Shown piece by piece: positions 42,607 to 50,880 of a stretch of 64,000 nt of DNA (the first letter of the stretch is position 1; the number at the start of each line of letters is the position of its first letter). This DNA is from CAYJLF01 sp964371055. Lineage in GTDB: Bacteria; Eisenbacteria; RBG-16-71-46; CAIMUX01. The stretch lies in NCBI GenBank assembly GCA_964371055.1, contig CAYJLF010000003.1, positions 62,001-126,000 of the forward strand. The letters are read 5' to 3'. The notes under the pieces were generated by a model. That model was not told the origin of the DNA. It saw only the letters and a program-made list of their open reading frames with translations, and searched no databases. A program made the position numbers and the translations under genes.

Positions 42607-44343
42607 ATGGCCGAGCAGAAGACGGGCCCGACCGCCCTGGGCAAGATCGTACTGACACTCTTCATCCTCGCCTGCCTGGCCGGCGCGGCCTGGTTCTTCC
42701 GCGGCGCCATCTTCCCGCAGGGCAAGGATGGCTCTGGTCCGGTCGACCTGGATGCCTTCAAGCAGCAGGCAGGAAAGGTGGAGGCCCCCGACACCAAGGG
42801 GATCACCACGGTCAACGAGTACACCTACCTCCCGCAGGAGAAGCTGCCGCCGGTCAAGGGAGTCTCGAACTACAAGTGGGACGCGACCGAGAAGGTCGTG
42901 CAGTTCCCGATCAACGTCTGGATCGGATGGCTGCCGATCGTGGCCGCGAACCACGGCTTCGCACCGAACACGGAGTCGATCTTCTTCAAGGAGCACGGTT
43001 TCAAGGTAAATCTGAAGCTCATCGATGACCCGGTGGTGGCGCGCGATGCCTTCGCCGCGGGAGAGAGCCAGATTCTCTGGGGCACGCTCGACATGATCGC
43101 GCTCTTCGCCCCCGGCCTGATGCAGGACTCCCGGACCGCTCCTCGCGTCTACCAGCAGATCGACTGGTCGAACGGCGGCGACGGGATCGTCGTGCGCGGA
43201 AACATCCGCTCGGTGCAGGATCTCAAGGGCAAGGTGGTGGTCTACGCTCAGAACAGCCCTTCGCAGTACTTCCTCAACAACCTGCTGCTGGCCGCCGGCA
43301 TCCAGCCCTCCGCCGTGACGCACAAGTACACCGCCACCGCCTTCGAGGCGGCGGCCGCCTTCGTGGCCGACAAGCGGATCGACGCCTGCGTCTCGTGGGC
43401 GCCCGACATCTACAGCATTCCGGAGAAGGTGGCCGGCACCCGCATTCTGACCACCACAACCGAAGCCAACAAGCTGATCGCCGATGTCTGGGCCGCCCGC
43501 GCCGATTTCGCCAAGGACCATCCGGAAGTGATCAAGGGACTGGTTTCCGGCATCTTCAAGGGGATGGAACTGCTGAACGATCCGGCGGCGAAGGCGCGCG
43601 CCTTCCAGTGGATGGCCGACGGGTACGGCATGCAGGTGAACGAAGTGGAGGGAATGGCCGCCGACGCGCACTCCACCAACTTCGCCGAGAACAAGGAGTT
43701 CTTCCTCAACGCGAACAACCCGACGAACTTCGAGCGGACCTGGAAGAACGTCAATTTCGTCTACCGGGAGCTGGGGCTGGTCGGCACGCCGGTCCGCTTC
43801 GACGAGGTGATGGACTTCAGCGTCATCAAGCAGCTCGACAAGGATGGGCTTTTCCGCCATCAGGTCGATACGTACCGATCCAGCTTCCCTCCGACCACGT
43901 ACAAGAAGCTCTCGGCCGAGGCGCCGATCGTCACGCAGACGATCCGGATCAACTTCTACCCGAACTCGAGCAATCTCTACGAGCCGCAGCACAACGAGCT
44001 CGGCAAGGCGATCCCCAATACGCTCTATGACCCGACGGTCGAGGCGACCCTGGAGAAGGTGGCCCGCCTCGTCGGGCAGTACGAACGGGCCGCGATCGGC
44101 GTGGCGGGCCATACGGACGGCTCGATGCGGGACAAGGGGGTCCGGATCGAGATGGTGCGCCAGCTCTCGCTCGACCGGGCCAACGCGGTGAAGGATGCTC
44201 TGGTCAAGAAGTACAAGTTCGACCCGGCGAAGTTCATCGTGGAGGGGAAGGCCTGGGACGAGCCGGCTGATCGGGATGATCCGGACAATCACGCGCTCAA
44301 TCGGCGGGTGGAGATCGGGGTCTATCCACCGGAGGTCGAGTGA
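42607..44343 (+). CDS. TauA/NMT1-type solute-binding protein fused to an OmpA domain
   Basis: A 578-residue protein. One uncleaved-looking N-terminal helix (about 11-31) anchors it to the inner membrane. Residues ~95-370 are a periplasmic binding-protein domain of the nitrate/sulfonate/taurine (NMT1-like) type (INVWIGWLPIVAANHG, GTLDMIALFAPG, LKGKVVVYAQNSPSQYFLNNLLL, ACVSWAPDI). Residues ~445-575 form an OmpA-type peptidoglycan-binding domain (RINFYPNSSNL ... VAGHTDGS ... LSLDRANAV ... ALNRRVEIG), keeping the Asp and Arg used to bind meso-diaminopimelate. The fusion would tether substrate capture to the cell wall. AAGGAGG precedes the ATG. The stop overlaps the permease GTG (GTGA). Confidence 0.87.
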   Translation: MAEQKTGPTALGKIVLTLFILACLAGAAWFFRGAIFPQGKDGSGPVDLDAFKQQAGKVEAPDTKGITTVNEYTYLPQEKLPPVKGVSNYKWDATEKVVQFPINVWIGWLPIVAANHGFAPNTESIFFKEHGFKVNLKLIDDPVVARDAFAAGESQILWGTLDMIALFAPGLMQDSRTAPRVYQQIDWSNGGDGIVVRGNIRSVQDLKGKVVVYAQNSPSQYFLNNLLLAAGIQPSAVTHKYTATAFEAAAAFVADKRIDACVSWAPDIYSIPEKVAGTRILTTTTEANKLIADVWAARADFAKDHPEVIKGLVSGIFKGMELLNDPAAKARAFQWMADGYGMQVNEVEGMAADAHSTNFAENKEFFLNANNPTNFERTWKNVNFVYRELGLVGTPVRFDEVMDFSVIKQLDKDGLFRHQVDTYRSSFPPTTYKKLSAEAPIVTQTIRINFYPNSSNLYEPQHNELGKAIPNTLYDPTVEATLEKVARLVGQYERAAIGVAGHTDGSMRDKGVRIEMVRQLSLDRANAVKDALVKKYKFDPAKFIVEGKAWDEPADRDDPDNHALNRRVEIGVYPPEVE

Positions 44344-45254
44344 AAGAGTCAGGGAGCGACGGGAAGGCGCACGGAGGGGCTTCGCGCGACTCGGCCACGC
44401 GTGCCGCTCAGGCCTCCCGTAGGGCGGCAGCGGCCGCGCCGTCGTCCGGTCCCTGGGCGCTCCGGATCCGCGAGCGGATTCCGCCCTGGATGAGCTGGCT
44501 GCTGGGCGCCCTTCCGATCGTGGTCATCCTGGCGGTCTGGCATCTCCTGACAGCGGGAGCCGAGGCGGAGAAGCGGGTCATCTCTCCAACTATTCTGCCG
44601 AACCCGATCGAGGTGGTCCGTTCCTTCCCCCAGCTTTGGGTCGATCGAGCGCTGATGCGGAACCTCCTGGTTTCGTTCGGGCGGGTGGTGGAGGGATTCG
44701 CGCTGGCGGTTGCGATCGTCTTCCCCGTGGGCCTGTTGATGGGGGCCTTCACCAAGGTGCGCGCCGCCTTCACGCCGCTCTCGGTCTTCGGCGCCTACCT
44801 GCCGATTCCGGCCCTGGTACCGCTGACCTTGAGTCTCTTCGGCACGGGCGAGATGCAGAAGGTCGTCTTCTTAGGACTCGCGTTCGCCATCTACCTGCTT
44901 CCGCTGGTGGCGTCGGCCGTGGAGTCGGTGGATGACACGCTCCTCAAGACCGCCTACACCCTCGGGGCCGGGCGCGCCCAGGCGGTCACGAAGGTCCTCC
45001 TGCCGGTCGCCTGGCCGAGGATCTATGAGTCGTTGCGGCTGGGGTTCGGCGTCGGCTGGAGCTACATCCTGCTGGCGGAGATGGTCGATATCGGCAAGGG
45101 GCTCGGAGGGATCATCATCGTCTCGCAGCGACGCGGCCCGCGCGAGCACATCTATCTGGTGCTGCTCGTGATCGTGGCGGTCGCCTTCCTGACCGACAAG
45201 GCGTGGGTGGGGCTCGGGAAGCGGCTCTTCCCCTACCGGGAGACACAGCGATGA
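44340..45254 (+). CDS. ABC transporter permease (TauC/SsuC-like)
   Basis: A 304-residue inner-membrane protein. A ~45-residue basic, Ala/Ser-rich cytoplasmic extension precedes six or so helices starting near residue 52 (LLGALPIVVILAVWHLL). The coupling-helix EAA-type motif is AYTLGAGRAQAVTKVLLPVAWPRIYESLRLG, followed by GWSYILLAEMV as in nitrate/sulfonate/taurine permeases. It overlaps the binding protein by GTGA and the ATPase by ATGA, so the three are one transcript. It presumably imports the ligand of the OmpA-fused binding protein, or acts as a sensor. Confidence 0.9.
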   Translation: MKESGSDGKAHGGASRDSATRAAQASRRAAAAAPSSGPWALRIRERIPPWMSWLLGALPIVVILAVWHLLTAGAEAEKRVISPTILPNPIEVVRSFPQLWVDRALMRNLLVSFGRVVEGFALAVAIVFPVGLLMGAFTKVRAAFTPLSVFGAYLPIPALVPLTLSLFGTGEMQKVVFLGLAFAIYLLPLVASAVESVDDTLLKTAYTLGAGRAQAVTKVLLPVAWPRIYESLRLGFGVGWSYILLAEMVDIGKGLGGIIIVSQRRGPREHIYLVLLVIVAVAFLTDKAWVGLGKRLFPYRETQR

Positions 45255-46144
45255 GCGCCGTGGTCAATGGACCGTCCGGCGACGCGGCCAGGCCGGTGAA
45301 CGGGGAGCCGGCCAGGGGGGCTGCACTGCCGCCGGTGGTGGAGTTCCGCGGCGTGTCCAAGGTCTTCAACGCCGGAACTCCGAAGGCGTTCACCGCGCTC
45401 AAGGACGTCACCTTCCGGGTGGAGGACAAGCCGGACTATGGCGAGTTCATCGCCATCGTCGGTCCCTCGGGTTGCGGAAAGTCGACCATCCTGAATCTCA
45501 TCCAGGGTTTCGACGACGTCGCGCCCCCGACGACCGGGGAGGTCCTGGTGCGCGACCGCGTGGTCACCGGTCCCGGCCGGGATCGGGGGATGATCTTCCA
45601 GAAGTACAGCTCCTTCCCGCATTGCACGGTCCTCGAGAACATCACCATCGGGCTCGAGCTCAACCAGGCCGAGTTGGGCCTGTCGCGGAGCGCGCGCGTC
45701 GATCTGGCCCGGACCTGGATCCGGCGCGTCGGGCTCCAGGGGCACGAGGACAAGTATCCGCACCAGCTTTCGGGCGGCCAGCAGCAACGCGTTGCGATCG
45801 CCCGGAGTCTGGTGCTGCGCCCCCGAATCATCCTGATGGACGAGCCGTTCTCCGCCCTGGACGAGCCGACGCGCTACGAGATGCAGCGGCTGATCATGGA
45901 GCTTTGGCACGAGGTCGAGGCGACCGTCTTTATCGTGACGCACTCGATTTCCGAGGCGGTTTTTCTGGGCGACCGAGTCTGGGTGATGACGCCCGCGCCG
46001 GGACGGATCGACCGCGAGTTCGCCGACCGGATCCCGCGCACTCGCGATGTCGATCCGATCGAGGCACAGGAAGCCCCGGCTTTCAAAGCGGCCGTGGCGG
46101 AAGTGGCGCACGCATTCCGGGAACTGGAGGCAGGCAAAGCCTGA
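45251..46144 (+). CDS. ABC transporter ATP-binding protein (TauB/SsuB-like)
   Basis: A 297-residue ATPase. Walker A is GPSGCGKST, the Q-loop lies in MIFQKYSSFP, the signature is LSGGQQQRV, Walker B is IILMDEPFSALD, and the H-loop is VTHSISEAVFLGDR. All catalytic elements are intact. It belongs to the nitrate/sulfonate/taurine importer class. The ATG overlaps the permease stop (ATGA). The ~30-residue C-terminal tail is helical. The next gene starts 7 bp downstream. Confidence 0.93.
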   Translation: MSAVVNGPSGDAARPVNGEPARGAALPPVVEFRGVSKVFNAGTPKAFTALKDVTFRVEDKPDYGEFIAIVGPSGCGKSTILNLIQGFDDVAPPTTGEVLVRDRVVTGPGRDRGMIFQKYSSFPHCTVLENITIGLELNQAELGLSRSARVDLARTWIRRVGLQGHEDKYPHQLSGGQQQRVAIARSLVLRPRIILMDEPFSALDEPTRYEMQRLIMELWHEVEATVFIVTHSISEAVFLGDRVWVMTPAPGRIDREFADRIPRTRDVDPIEAQEAPAFKAAVAEVAHAFRELEAGKA

Positions 46145-46151
46145 TCAGCGG

Positions 46152-47075
46152 GTGTCCAAGGAAGAGCTGACCTACTGGGACTATGTGAAGGCGGCTTTCT
46201 CGCGGGGCCATCGGGTCCCGCTGCTGGGCCGCATGCCGTTCAACCAGATGCTTCTCCTGGTCTTCGGCGCGCTCGGCGTGGTCAACCCCGGCTTCTGGCT
46301 GGCCGGGGTCGCGGCGGAGGTGGCCTACCTCGCGACCATCTCTTCGAACGCACGCTTTCAGAAGCTGGTGCAGGGGGAGCGTCTGTTGCAGACGCAGCGC
46401 CACTTCGACGACCGCGTGCAGCAGGCGGTGAACCGTCTGGCGCCCGAAGCGCGCGAGCGGTACCGCCAATTGCTGGGAGAGTGCGGCCTCATCCTCGGCA
46501 TCGCTCCGACCTTGCGCGACGGCGACTCCGGGACGCTGGCCGATCTGCGGGCGGGGAGCTTGAACCAGCTCCTCACCCTGTTTCTGCGGCTGCTCACCTC
46601 GCGACAGGTCATCCTGACCAACCTCACTCAGGTCGACCACGACAGCCTGGAAGCGGAGCTCACGCAGCTGCAGGCGCGCCTGGCGGAGGCCGAAAAGGAG
46701 AGCGCGCTGGCTCGATCGCTCGCCGCCACGGCCGAGATTCAGGCGAAGCGGCTGGCCAACCTCCAGCGCGCCCAGGGCAGCCTGGCCGTCATCGACGCGG
46801 AGCTGGAGCGGATCGAGAGACAGGTCCGTCTGATCCGGGAGGAGACGGCAGTCAGCGGTGGCCCGGAGGTTCTCTCGACCCGTCTCGACGCGGTCAGCCA
46901 GACCCTCGCGGAGACCTCACGCTGGATGGACCAGAACGCGGAGCTTCTGGGCGGCCTGGCGACCGCCGATCTTCTCGATGGAAACGTGCCGTCGTTGCCG
47001 CGACTCCGGGAAACCGGGCCGGAGACTCCGCCCCCGCCGCCCCCACCAAGGCGTAAGCAGCGCCAGGGAAACTGA
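46152..47075 (+). CDS. membrane and coiled-coil protein of the PspA-ABC-AAA cluster
   Basis: A 307-residue protein of no family I recognise. An N-terminal Lys/Tyr/Trp-rich start (KEELTYWDYVKAAF) precedes one or two membrane helices (about 28-65, MLLLVFGALGVVNPGFWLAGVAAEVAYLA). A helical region follows, then a coiled coil (about 160-250, LEAELTQLQARLAEAEKES-type heptads). The C-terminus is Pro-rich with a run of Pro followed by basic residues. The start is GTG at 46152, 7 bp after the ATPase stop, with a weak ribosome site, suggesting coupling. Its position suggests a scaffold between the transporter and the AAA ATPase. Confidence 0.7.
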   Translation: MSKEELTYWDYVKAAFSRGHRVPLLGRMPFNQMLLLVFGALGVVNPGFWLAGVAAEVAYLATISSNARFQKLVQGERLLQTQRHFDDRVQQAVNRLAPEARERYRQLLGECGLILGIAPTLRDGDSGTLADLRAGSLNQLLTLFLRLLTSRQVILTNLTQVDHDSLEAELTQLQARLAEAEKESALARSLAATAEIQAKRLANLQRAQGSLAVIDAELERIERQVRLIREETAVSGGPEVLSTRLDAVSQTLAETSRWMDQNAELLGGLATADLLDGNVPSLPRLRETGPETPPPPPPPRRKQRQGN

Positions 47076-47078
47076 CCG

Positions 47079-48956
47079 ATGGAGAACCACGACCTTCCGG
47101 CCTGGGCCCGCGAGATGCGGGAGCTGTTCCGCGCCGGCACCACCAGCCAGTTCGTCCTGCACGGCAACATCCACGACCTGGTGCCGGCCCCGGACGGGAA
47201 GAGCTTCCTGCCGCTGCGCCGCTACCTGGCCGAGGTGATGTTCGAGCCGTTCGATGTCGTGGTGCAGTACGACCGAGGGAAGGGGATCCGGGTCCGCAAG
47301 GGGGCCGAGCCGTTCCACCGTTTCCTGAAGGCGTTCGACGCGTTCGAGGGAACCTCGTGGGCCTCGCTCCCCGCGGCCGCGAAGGACCGGCTGGAGACCC
47401 TCGACCTTCCCGGGCAGCTTCCACGCGAGCCGAAGCGGGCGCTGGAGCTGATCGATCGTTTCCTGCGGGGCGCGCTGGCTCGCACCAAGGTCGTAGACGG
47501 TGTCTCGACCTCCGATCCGATGCGGGTGGCGGTCCTGATCGATTACGCGCACTTCATCGCGCCGCAAGGGGATCCGCTCTACCTCGCGGATCTCAGCCCG
47601 ACTCTGATCCAGCTTCTCGACTGGGCCTCGGATCCGGCGATCACCGGCGCCTTCGCCGCCACCGTCCTCATCACGGAGAACCTGGCGGACGTGAACCGGC
47701 TTCTGGTGGAAAACCCGTACAGCGCGAAGATCCGCCTCGATCTGCCCGACGCGGCGGAGTTGAAGGCCTTCGTCCGTTCCATCACGCGCGACGGTGAGGA
47801 CCTGCCGGCGATGAGCGATGTCGATCTCGATCTCCTCTCGGAGCGGCTGGTCGGAATCTCGCGCGTGAGCGCCCGGACCCTGCTGATGCGCGCGAAGAGC
47901 TCGGGAGACAGGCTGACGCAGGCCTCGCTCACCCGATTGAAGAAGGACGTGATCGAGAAGGAGGCGTTCGGCCGGCTCGAGTTCCTGGAGTCGCGCCGCA
48001 CGCTGGACGACGTGGCCGGACACGATGAGGCGAAGGCCTGGCTGCGCCAGGACGCGGTCCTTCTGCGCCAGGGAGTGAAGGAGGCAATCCCGATGGGATA
48101 CCTCCTGACGGGGAGGATCGGGACCGGCAAGACCTATCTGGTGGAGTGCCTGGCGGGCGAGATCGGGATTCCCTGCGTCGAATTGAAGAACTTCCGTGAG
48201 AAGTGGGTCGGCGCGACGGAGGGAAACCTGGAGAAGGTCTTCACCATCCTCCATGCGCTGGGGCAGGTGATCGTCTTCGTCGACGAGGCCGACCAGGCGA
48301 TGGGGCGCCGCGGAGGTGGGGAGGGGGATGCCGGCCTCTCGGGGCGCGTCTACGGCATGATGGCCCGCGAGATGAGCGACACGAAGAACCGCGGCAAGAT
48401 CATCTGGATCTTCGCCACCTCGAGGCCCGACCTGCTGGAGGTCGATCTCAAGCGGCAGGGGCGGCTGGATGTGCACATCCCCCTCTTCCCCCCGGGTACG
48501 CCGGAGGGAAGGAAGGCCCTCTTCGCCGCGATGGCGCGCAAGCTCAAACTCCCCGTGAAGGCGGACGAACTGCCGCCGCTGCCGGACAACGACCAACTGG
48601 GCGGCAACGAAATGGAAGGGATCCTGGTTCGCGCGCTGCGGCTGCATGCCAGCCAGGCTGCGTCCGGGGCACAGGAACGTGAGGCGCCGTCGGACCCGTC
48701 GTCCCCGTCGGACGCCGGAGGCGCCTCCGTCCGGCCCTCACGGACACTTCCCGAGATGATCGCGGAGGTGATCCTGGACGTGCGTCCGTCCGCGCACTCC
48801 GAGCGGCTCGAGCTGATGGACCTTCTGGCGGTGAAAGAGTGCACCGACGTGCGGTTCCTGCCGGAGCGATTCCGGTCGCTGTCTCTCTCCGACGTCAACC
48901 GGAGGATCGTCCAGCTCAAGGCGGCGCTGGGAGAAGGGTTCGCGGCGGCGAGTTGA
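47079..48956 (+). CDS. Ycf46-like AAA ATPase
   Basis: A 625-residue cytoplasmic protein. The N-terminal half (about 1-260) is a RecA-like domain without a clear P-loop (FVLHGNIHDLV, VAVLIDYAHFI, AATVLITENL), as in Ycf46-type proteins. The C-terminal half is a classical AAA module: Walker A GRIGTGKTYL with Lys at about 351, Walker B VIVFVDEAD, sensor-1 FATSRPD, and arginine-finger-type KRQGRLDVHIPLFPP. A low-complexity Ser/Ala/Pro insert (about 535-560) splits the lid. The ATG lies 3 bp after the preceding stop, with AGGGAA upstream. It is the last gene of the cluster and convergent with a lipoprotein gene 9 bp away. Remodelling of a membrane complex is inferred. Confidence 0.88.
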   Translation: MENHDLPAWAREMRELFRAGTTSQFVLHGNIHDLVPAPDGKSFLPLRRYLAEVMFEPFDVVVQYDRGKGIRVRKGAEPFHRFLKAFDAFEGTSWASLPAAAKDRLETLDLPGQLPREPKRALELIDRFLRGALARTKVVDGVSTSDPMRVAVLIDYAHFIAPQGDPLYLADLSPTLIQLLDWASDPAITGAFAATVLITENLADVNRLLVENPYSAKIRLDLPDAAELKAFVRSITRDGEDLPAMSDVDLDLLSERLVGISRVSARTLLMRAKSSGDRLTQASLTRLKKDVIEKEAFGRLEFLESRRTLDDVAGHDEAKAWLRQDAVLLRQGVKEAIPMGYLLTGRIGTGKTYLVECLAGEIGIPCVELKNFREKWVGATEGNLEKVFTILHALGQVIVFVDEADQAMGRRGGGEGDAGLSGRVYGMMAREMSDTKNRGKIIWIFATSRPDLLEVDLKRQGRLDVHIPLFPPGTPEGRKALFAAMARKLKLPVKADELPPLPDNDQLGGNEMEGILVRALRLHASQAASGAQEREAPSDPSSPSDAGGASVRPSRTLPEMIAEVILDVRPSAHSERLELMDLLAVKECTDVRFLPERFRSLSLSDVNRRIVQLKAALGEGFAAAS

Positions 48957-48965
48957 GTTGGCGGA

Positions 48966-50024
48966 CTATCGTCGTTCCACGTACCAGATGTCCGACCCGA
49001 AGACCCCTTGCCCGTCGACCAGGACGTGCACGAAGTAGAGTTGTCGCCCGTCGGCGGTGAGCGACGGCTCCCCCACATAGCCGGTGATGACCATCTCGGG
49101 CGCGCTCCACGCCGAGCCCGAGCGCCGCGAACGGTAGATCGAGGCGGGTCCGTCCCGGTCAGAGACGAAATACAGAGTGGTCGAGTCGCCGGCGGCGAAG
49201 GCCGGTTGCAGTTCACTTGCCGGCGAGTTGAGGGGTGCGCCCGGATTAACAGGACTGCTCCAGCCGGACGACTCCCGCGTTGCGATCCAGAGATCCGAGC
49301 CGCCCTGGCCATCGGGACGGGTAGAGGTGAGATACAACCTCCGGCCGGAGGGATCGAGACCGTGCTCTCCGTCGAGATAGACCGAGTTGACCGGACTTCC
49401 GACGTTCCGTGCGACTCTGGGAACTCCGGACTCGATCGCCGCCACGTAGATGTCGAGGAAGTCATCGACCGGCGGCGACTGCTGGTATCCAGTGTTCTCC
49501 GCGCGGGTGGAGTGGAAATAGACCTCATCACCGGTGGTCGTGAAGCTCAACTCGCCGTCGCAGGCCCCGTCGGATGCGCCGCGGCGCAACTCGAAGAAGG
49601 TGGGCGCGCCGAAGGATCCCGGATCGGCACCCACCCGCCCGGCGGCGTAGGTCCCTGTGGTGCCGTGCAGCAGCTCGTACGGTCCAGCGCCCACGGTGGG
49701 CGACCAGTAGAAGTAGAGCGTGGCGCCGTCCCGGCTGATCTCGACCGCATCCTCCGGGCAGTCCGTGCAGATCGGCTCGCCCAGCTTCACCGGTGCGCCC
49801 CAGTCCGATGCCACGACCTGGGGCATCGCGTAGGGGACTCGGCCGGAGTCGCGTGTGTAGGCGCATGGCGGCCGGGACTCGCCATGGCGGATGCCGAGGA
49901 CAGCGGGGGGCTCTTGGAGGCGTTCCGAACCGGCGCAGCCGGCGGCGAGCAGCAGCGAGACCAGGAGCATCGCCAGGGACGAAGGAGCCGGTGATCTGGC
50001 CCCGAGATCGAGCCTTGTACGCAT
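48966..50024 (-). CDS. PD40/TolB-like beta-propeller lipoprotein
   Basis: A 352-residue protein. The signal peptide ends in LLAAGC, with Cys30 probably lipidated. The mature part is built of PD40-like blades: VEISRDGATLYFYWS, LSFTTTGDEVYFHSTR, GLDPSGRRLYLTSTRPDG..GSDLW, LQPAFAAGDSTTLYFVSDRDG and PSLTADGRQLYFVHV. The propeller would sit in the periplasm or on the surface, binding protein or glycan; the ligand is unknown. GGAGG lies upstream of the ATG at 50024, and longer forms would begin with an Arg-rich stretch. Confidence 0.82.
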   Translation of the reverse strand: MRTRLDLGARSPAPSSLAMLLVSLLLAAGCAGSERLQEPPAVLGIRHGESRPPCAYTRDSGRVPYAMPQVVASDWGAPVKLGEPICTDCPEDAVEISRDGATLYFYWSPTVGAGPYELLHGTTGTYAAGRVGADPGSFGAPTFFELRRGASDGACDGELSFTTTGDEVYFHSTRAENTGYQQSPPVDDFLDIYVAAIESGVPRVARNVGSPVNSVYLDGEHGLDPSGRRLYLTSTRPDGQGGSDLWIATRESSGWSSPVNPGAPLNSPASELQPAFAAGDSTTLYFVSDRDGPASIYRSRRSGSAWSAPEMVITGYVGEPSLTADGRQLYFVHVLVDGQGVFGSDIWYVERR

Positions 50025-50149
50025 GGAGCTTCCGTCCTCCCGGAGGCGTCGGTCGCCGTTGCGATGGCCGTCAATCCAGGATAGCGGCCGGGTGGACCGG
50101 CGACAAGGCGAGGGTGCGGCCGTCTTTTCCTCGGATGACCGCGGTCGGC

Positions 50150-50668
50150 TCAGTTCACCCCCGGTTCGACCACGATGGCGATGGGGAACTCCGCCCAGAC
50201 CACGATGCGCACGCGTTTCCACGGCTCTGCCCCAGGGTCGACCGTCGTGATCACGGCGTGCAACTCGACATCCTGATCGACCATCAGGGCGATCGGTCCG
50301 TTCCATCCCCGGGGCAGGTAGCCCAGGCGAGCTCCCTCTTCGGTGTAGATCGCAAGGGCGAACTCATCGTAGGGGTTCCCCGGCTCGCGCGCGAGGACGA
50401 GCCTGTCACCCGGTTCCATCGCTGCGAGGACCTTGGGGTGCATGCCGTGATGGAAGCGGAATCCGGCGATAAAGACCGACGCGAGCAGAACCCTGGTCGT
50501 TGTCTGGAATTGCAGGGAGCCTGCGGGTCCGTCGGGTGGATCGATGTCCGCCGGCGCCTGGCCGGCGCCGAGCTCTTCGACCTGCTGTCCACTCGGCGCG
50601 CGGGTCGGGAGTTCGCCAACGTCCGACGGGCGGCGCCTGCGATCTCTCCATGGATCAAAGCGTTCCAC
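50150..50668 (-). CDS. stand-alone HIRAN-domain protein
   Basis: A 172-residue protein. After a basic, probably disordered N-terminus (about 1-55), residues ~60-165 match the HIRAN fold: 'VFIAGFRFHHG' strand, 'GDRLVLAREPGNPYDEFALAIY', 'RLGYLPRG' and 'LMVDQDVELHAVI'. In eukaryotic SNF2-type helicases HIRAN binds 3-prime ends of DNA; in bacteria it also occurs alone with unknown function. The start is GTG at 50668, with a perfect AAGGAGG. The next gene upstream is divergent. Whether it acts in DNA repair or has been recruited elsewhere cannot be told; a hydrophobic stretch near 60-72 is part of the fold, not a signal. Confidence 0.8.
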   Translation of the reverse strand: MERFDPWRDRRRRPSDVGELPTRAPSGQQVEELGAGQAPADIDPPDGPAGSLQFQTTTRVLLASVFIAGFRFHHGMHPKVLAAMEPGDRLVLAREPGNPYDEFALAIYTEEGARLGYLPRGWNGPIALMVDQDVELHAVITTVDPGAEPWKRVRIVVWAEFPIAIVVEPGVN

Positions 50669-50794
50669 CGGAACCTCCTTCGGCCGGCTACCGCCGGCTG
50701 ACAGGAAGAGCCTGCGCGGCTCGGTATGACATCGGCTGTCGTACCTGGGGAGAATGTGCGGCGGAGCAAGCGAGTTCCAGCGCCGGAAGGTTTC

Positions 50795-50803
50795 TGGTAT
50801 ACT
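50795..50803 (+). promoter_or_regulatory. extended -10 promoter TGgTATACT
   Basis: TGGTATACT lies 78 bp before the ATG of the Cys-rich gene at 50881. The related gene at 58120 also has TATACT upstream. No clear -35. Confidence 0.45.
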
Positions 50804-50880
50804 CGTTCCGCCTCGAGGGACGCGACCGCAACGGCGTTGTCCCGGTCCCGCGATCGGTGTTTGTGCTGGAGGTGTCTGCC

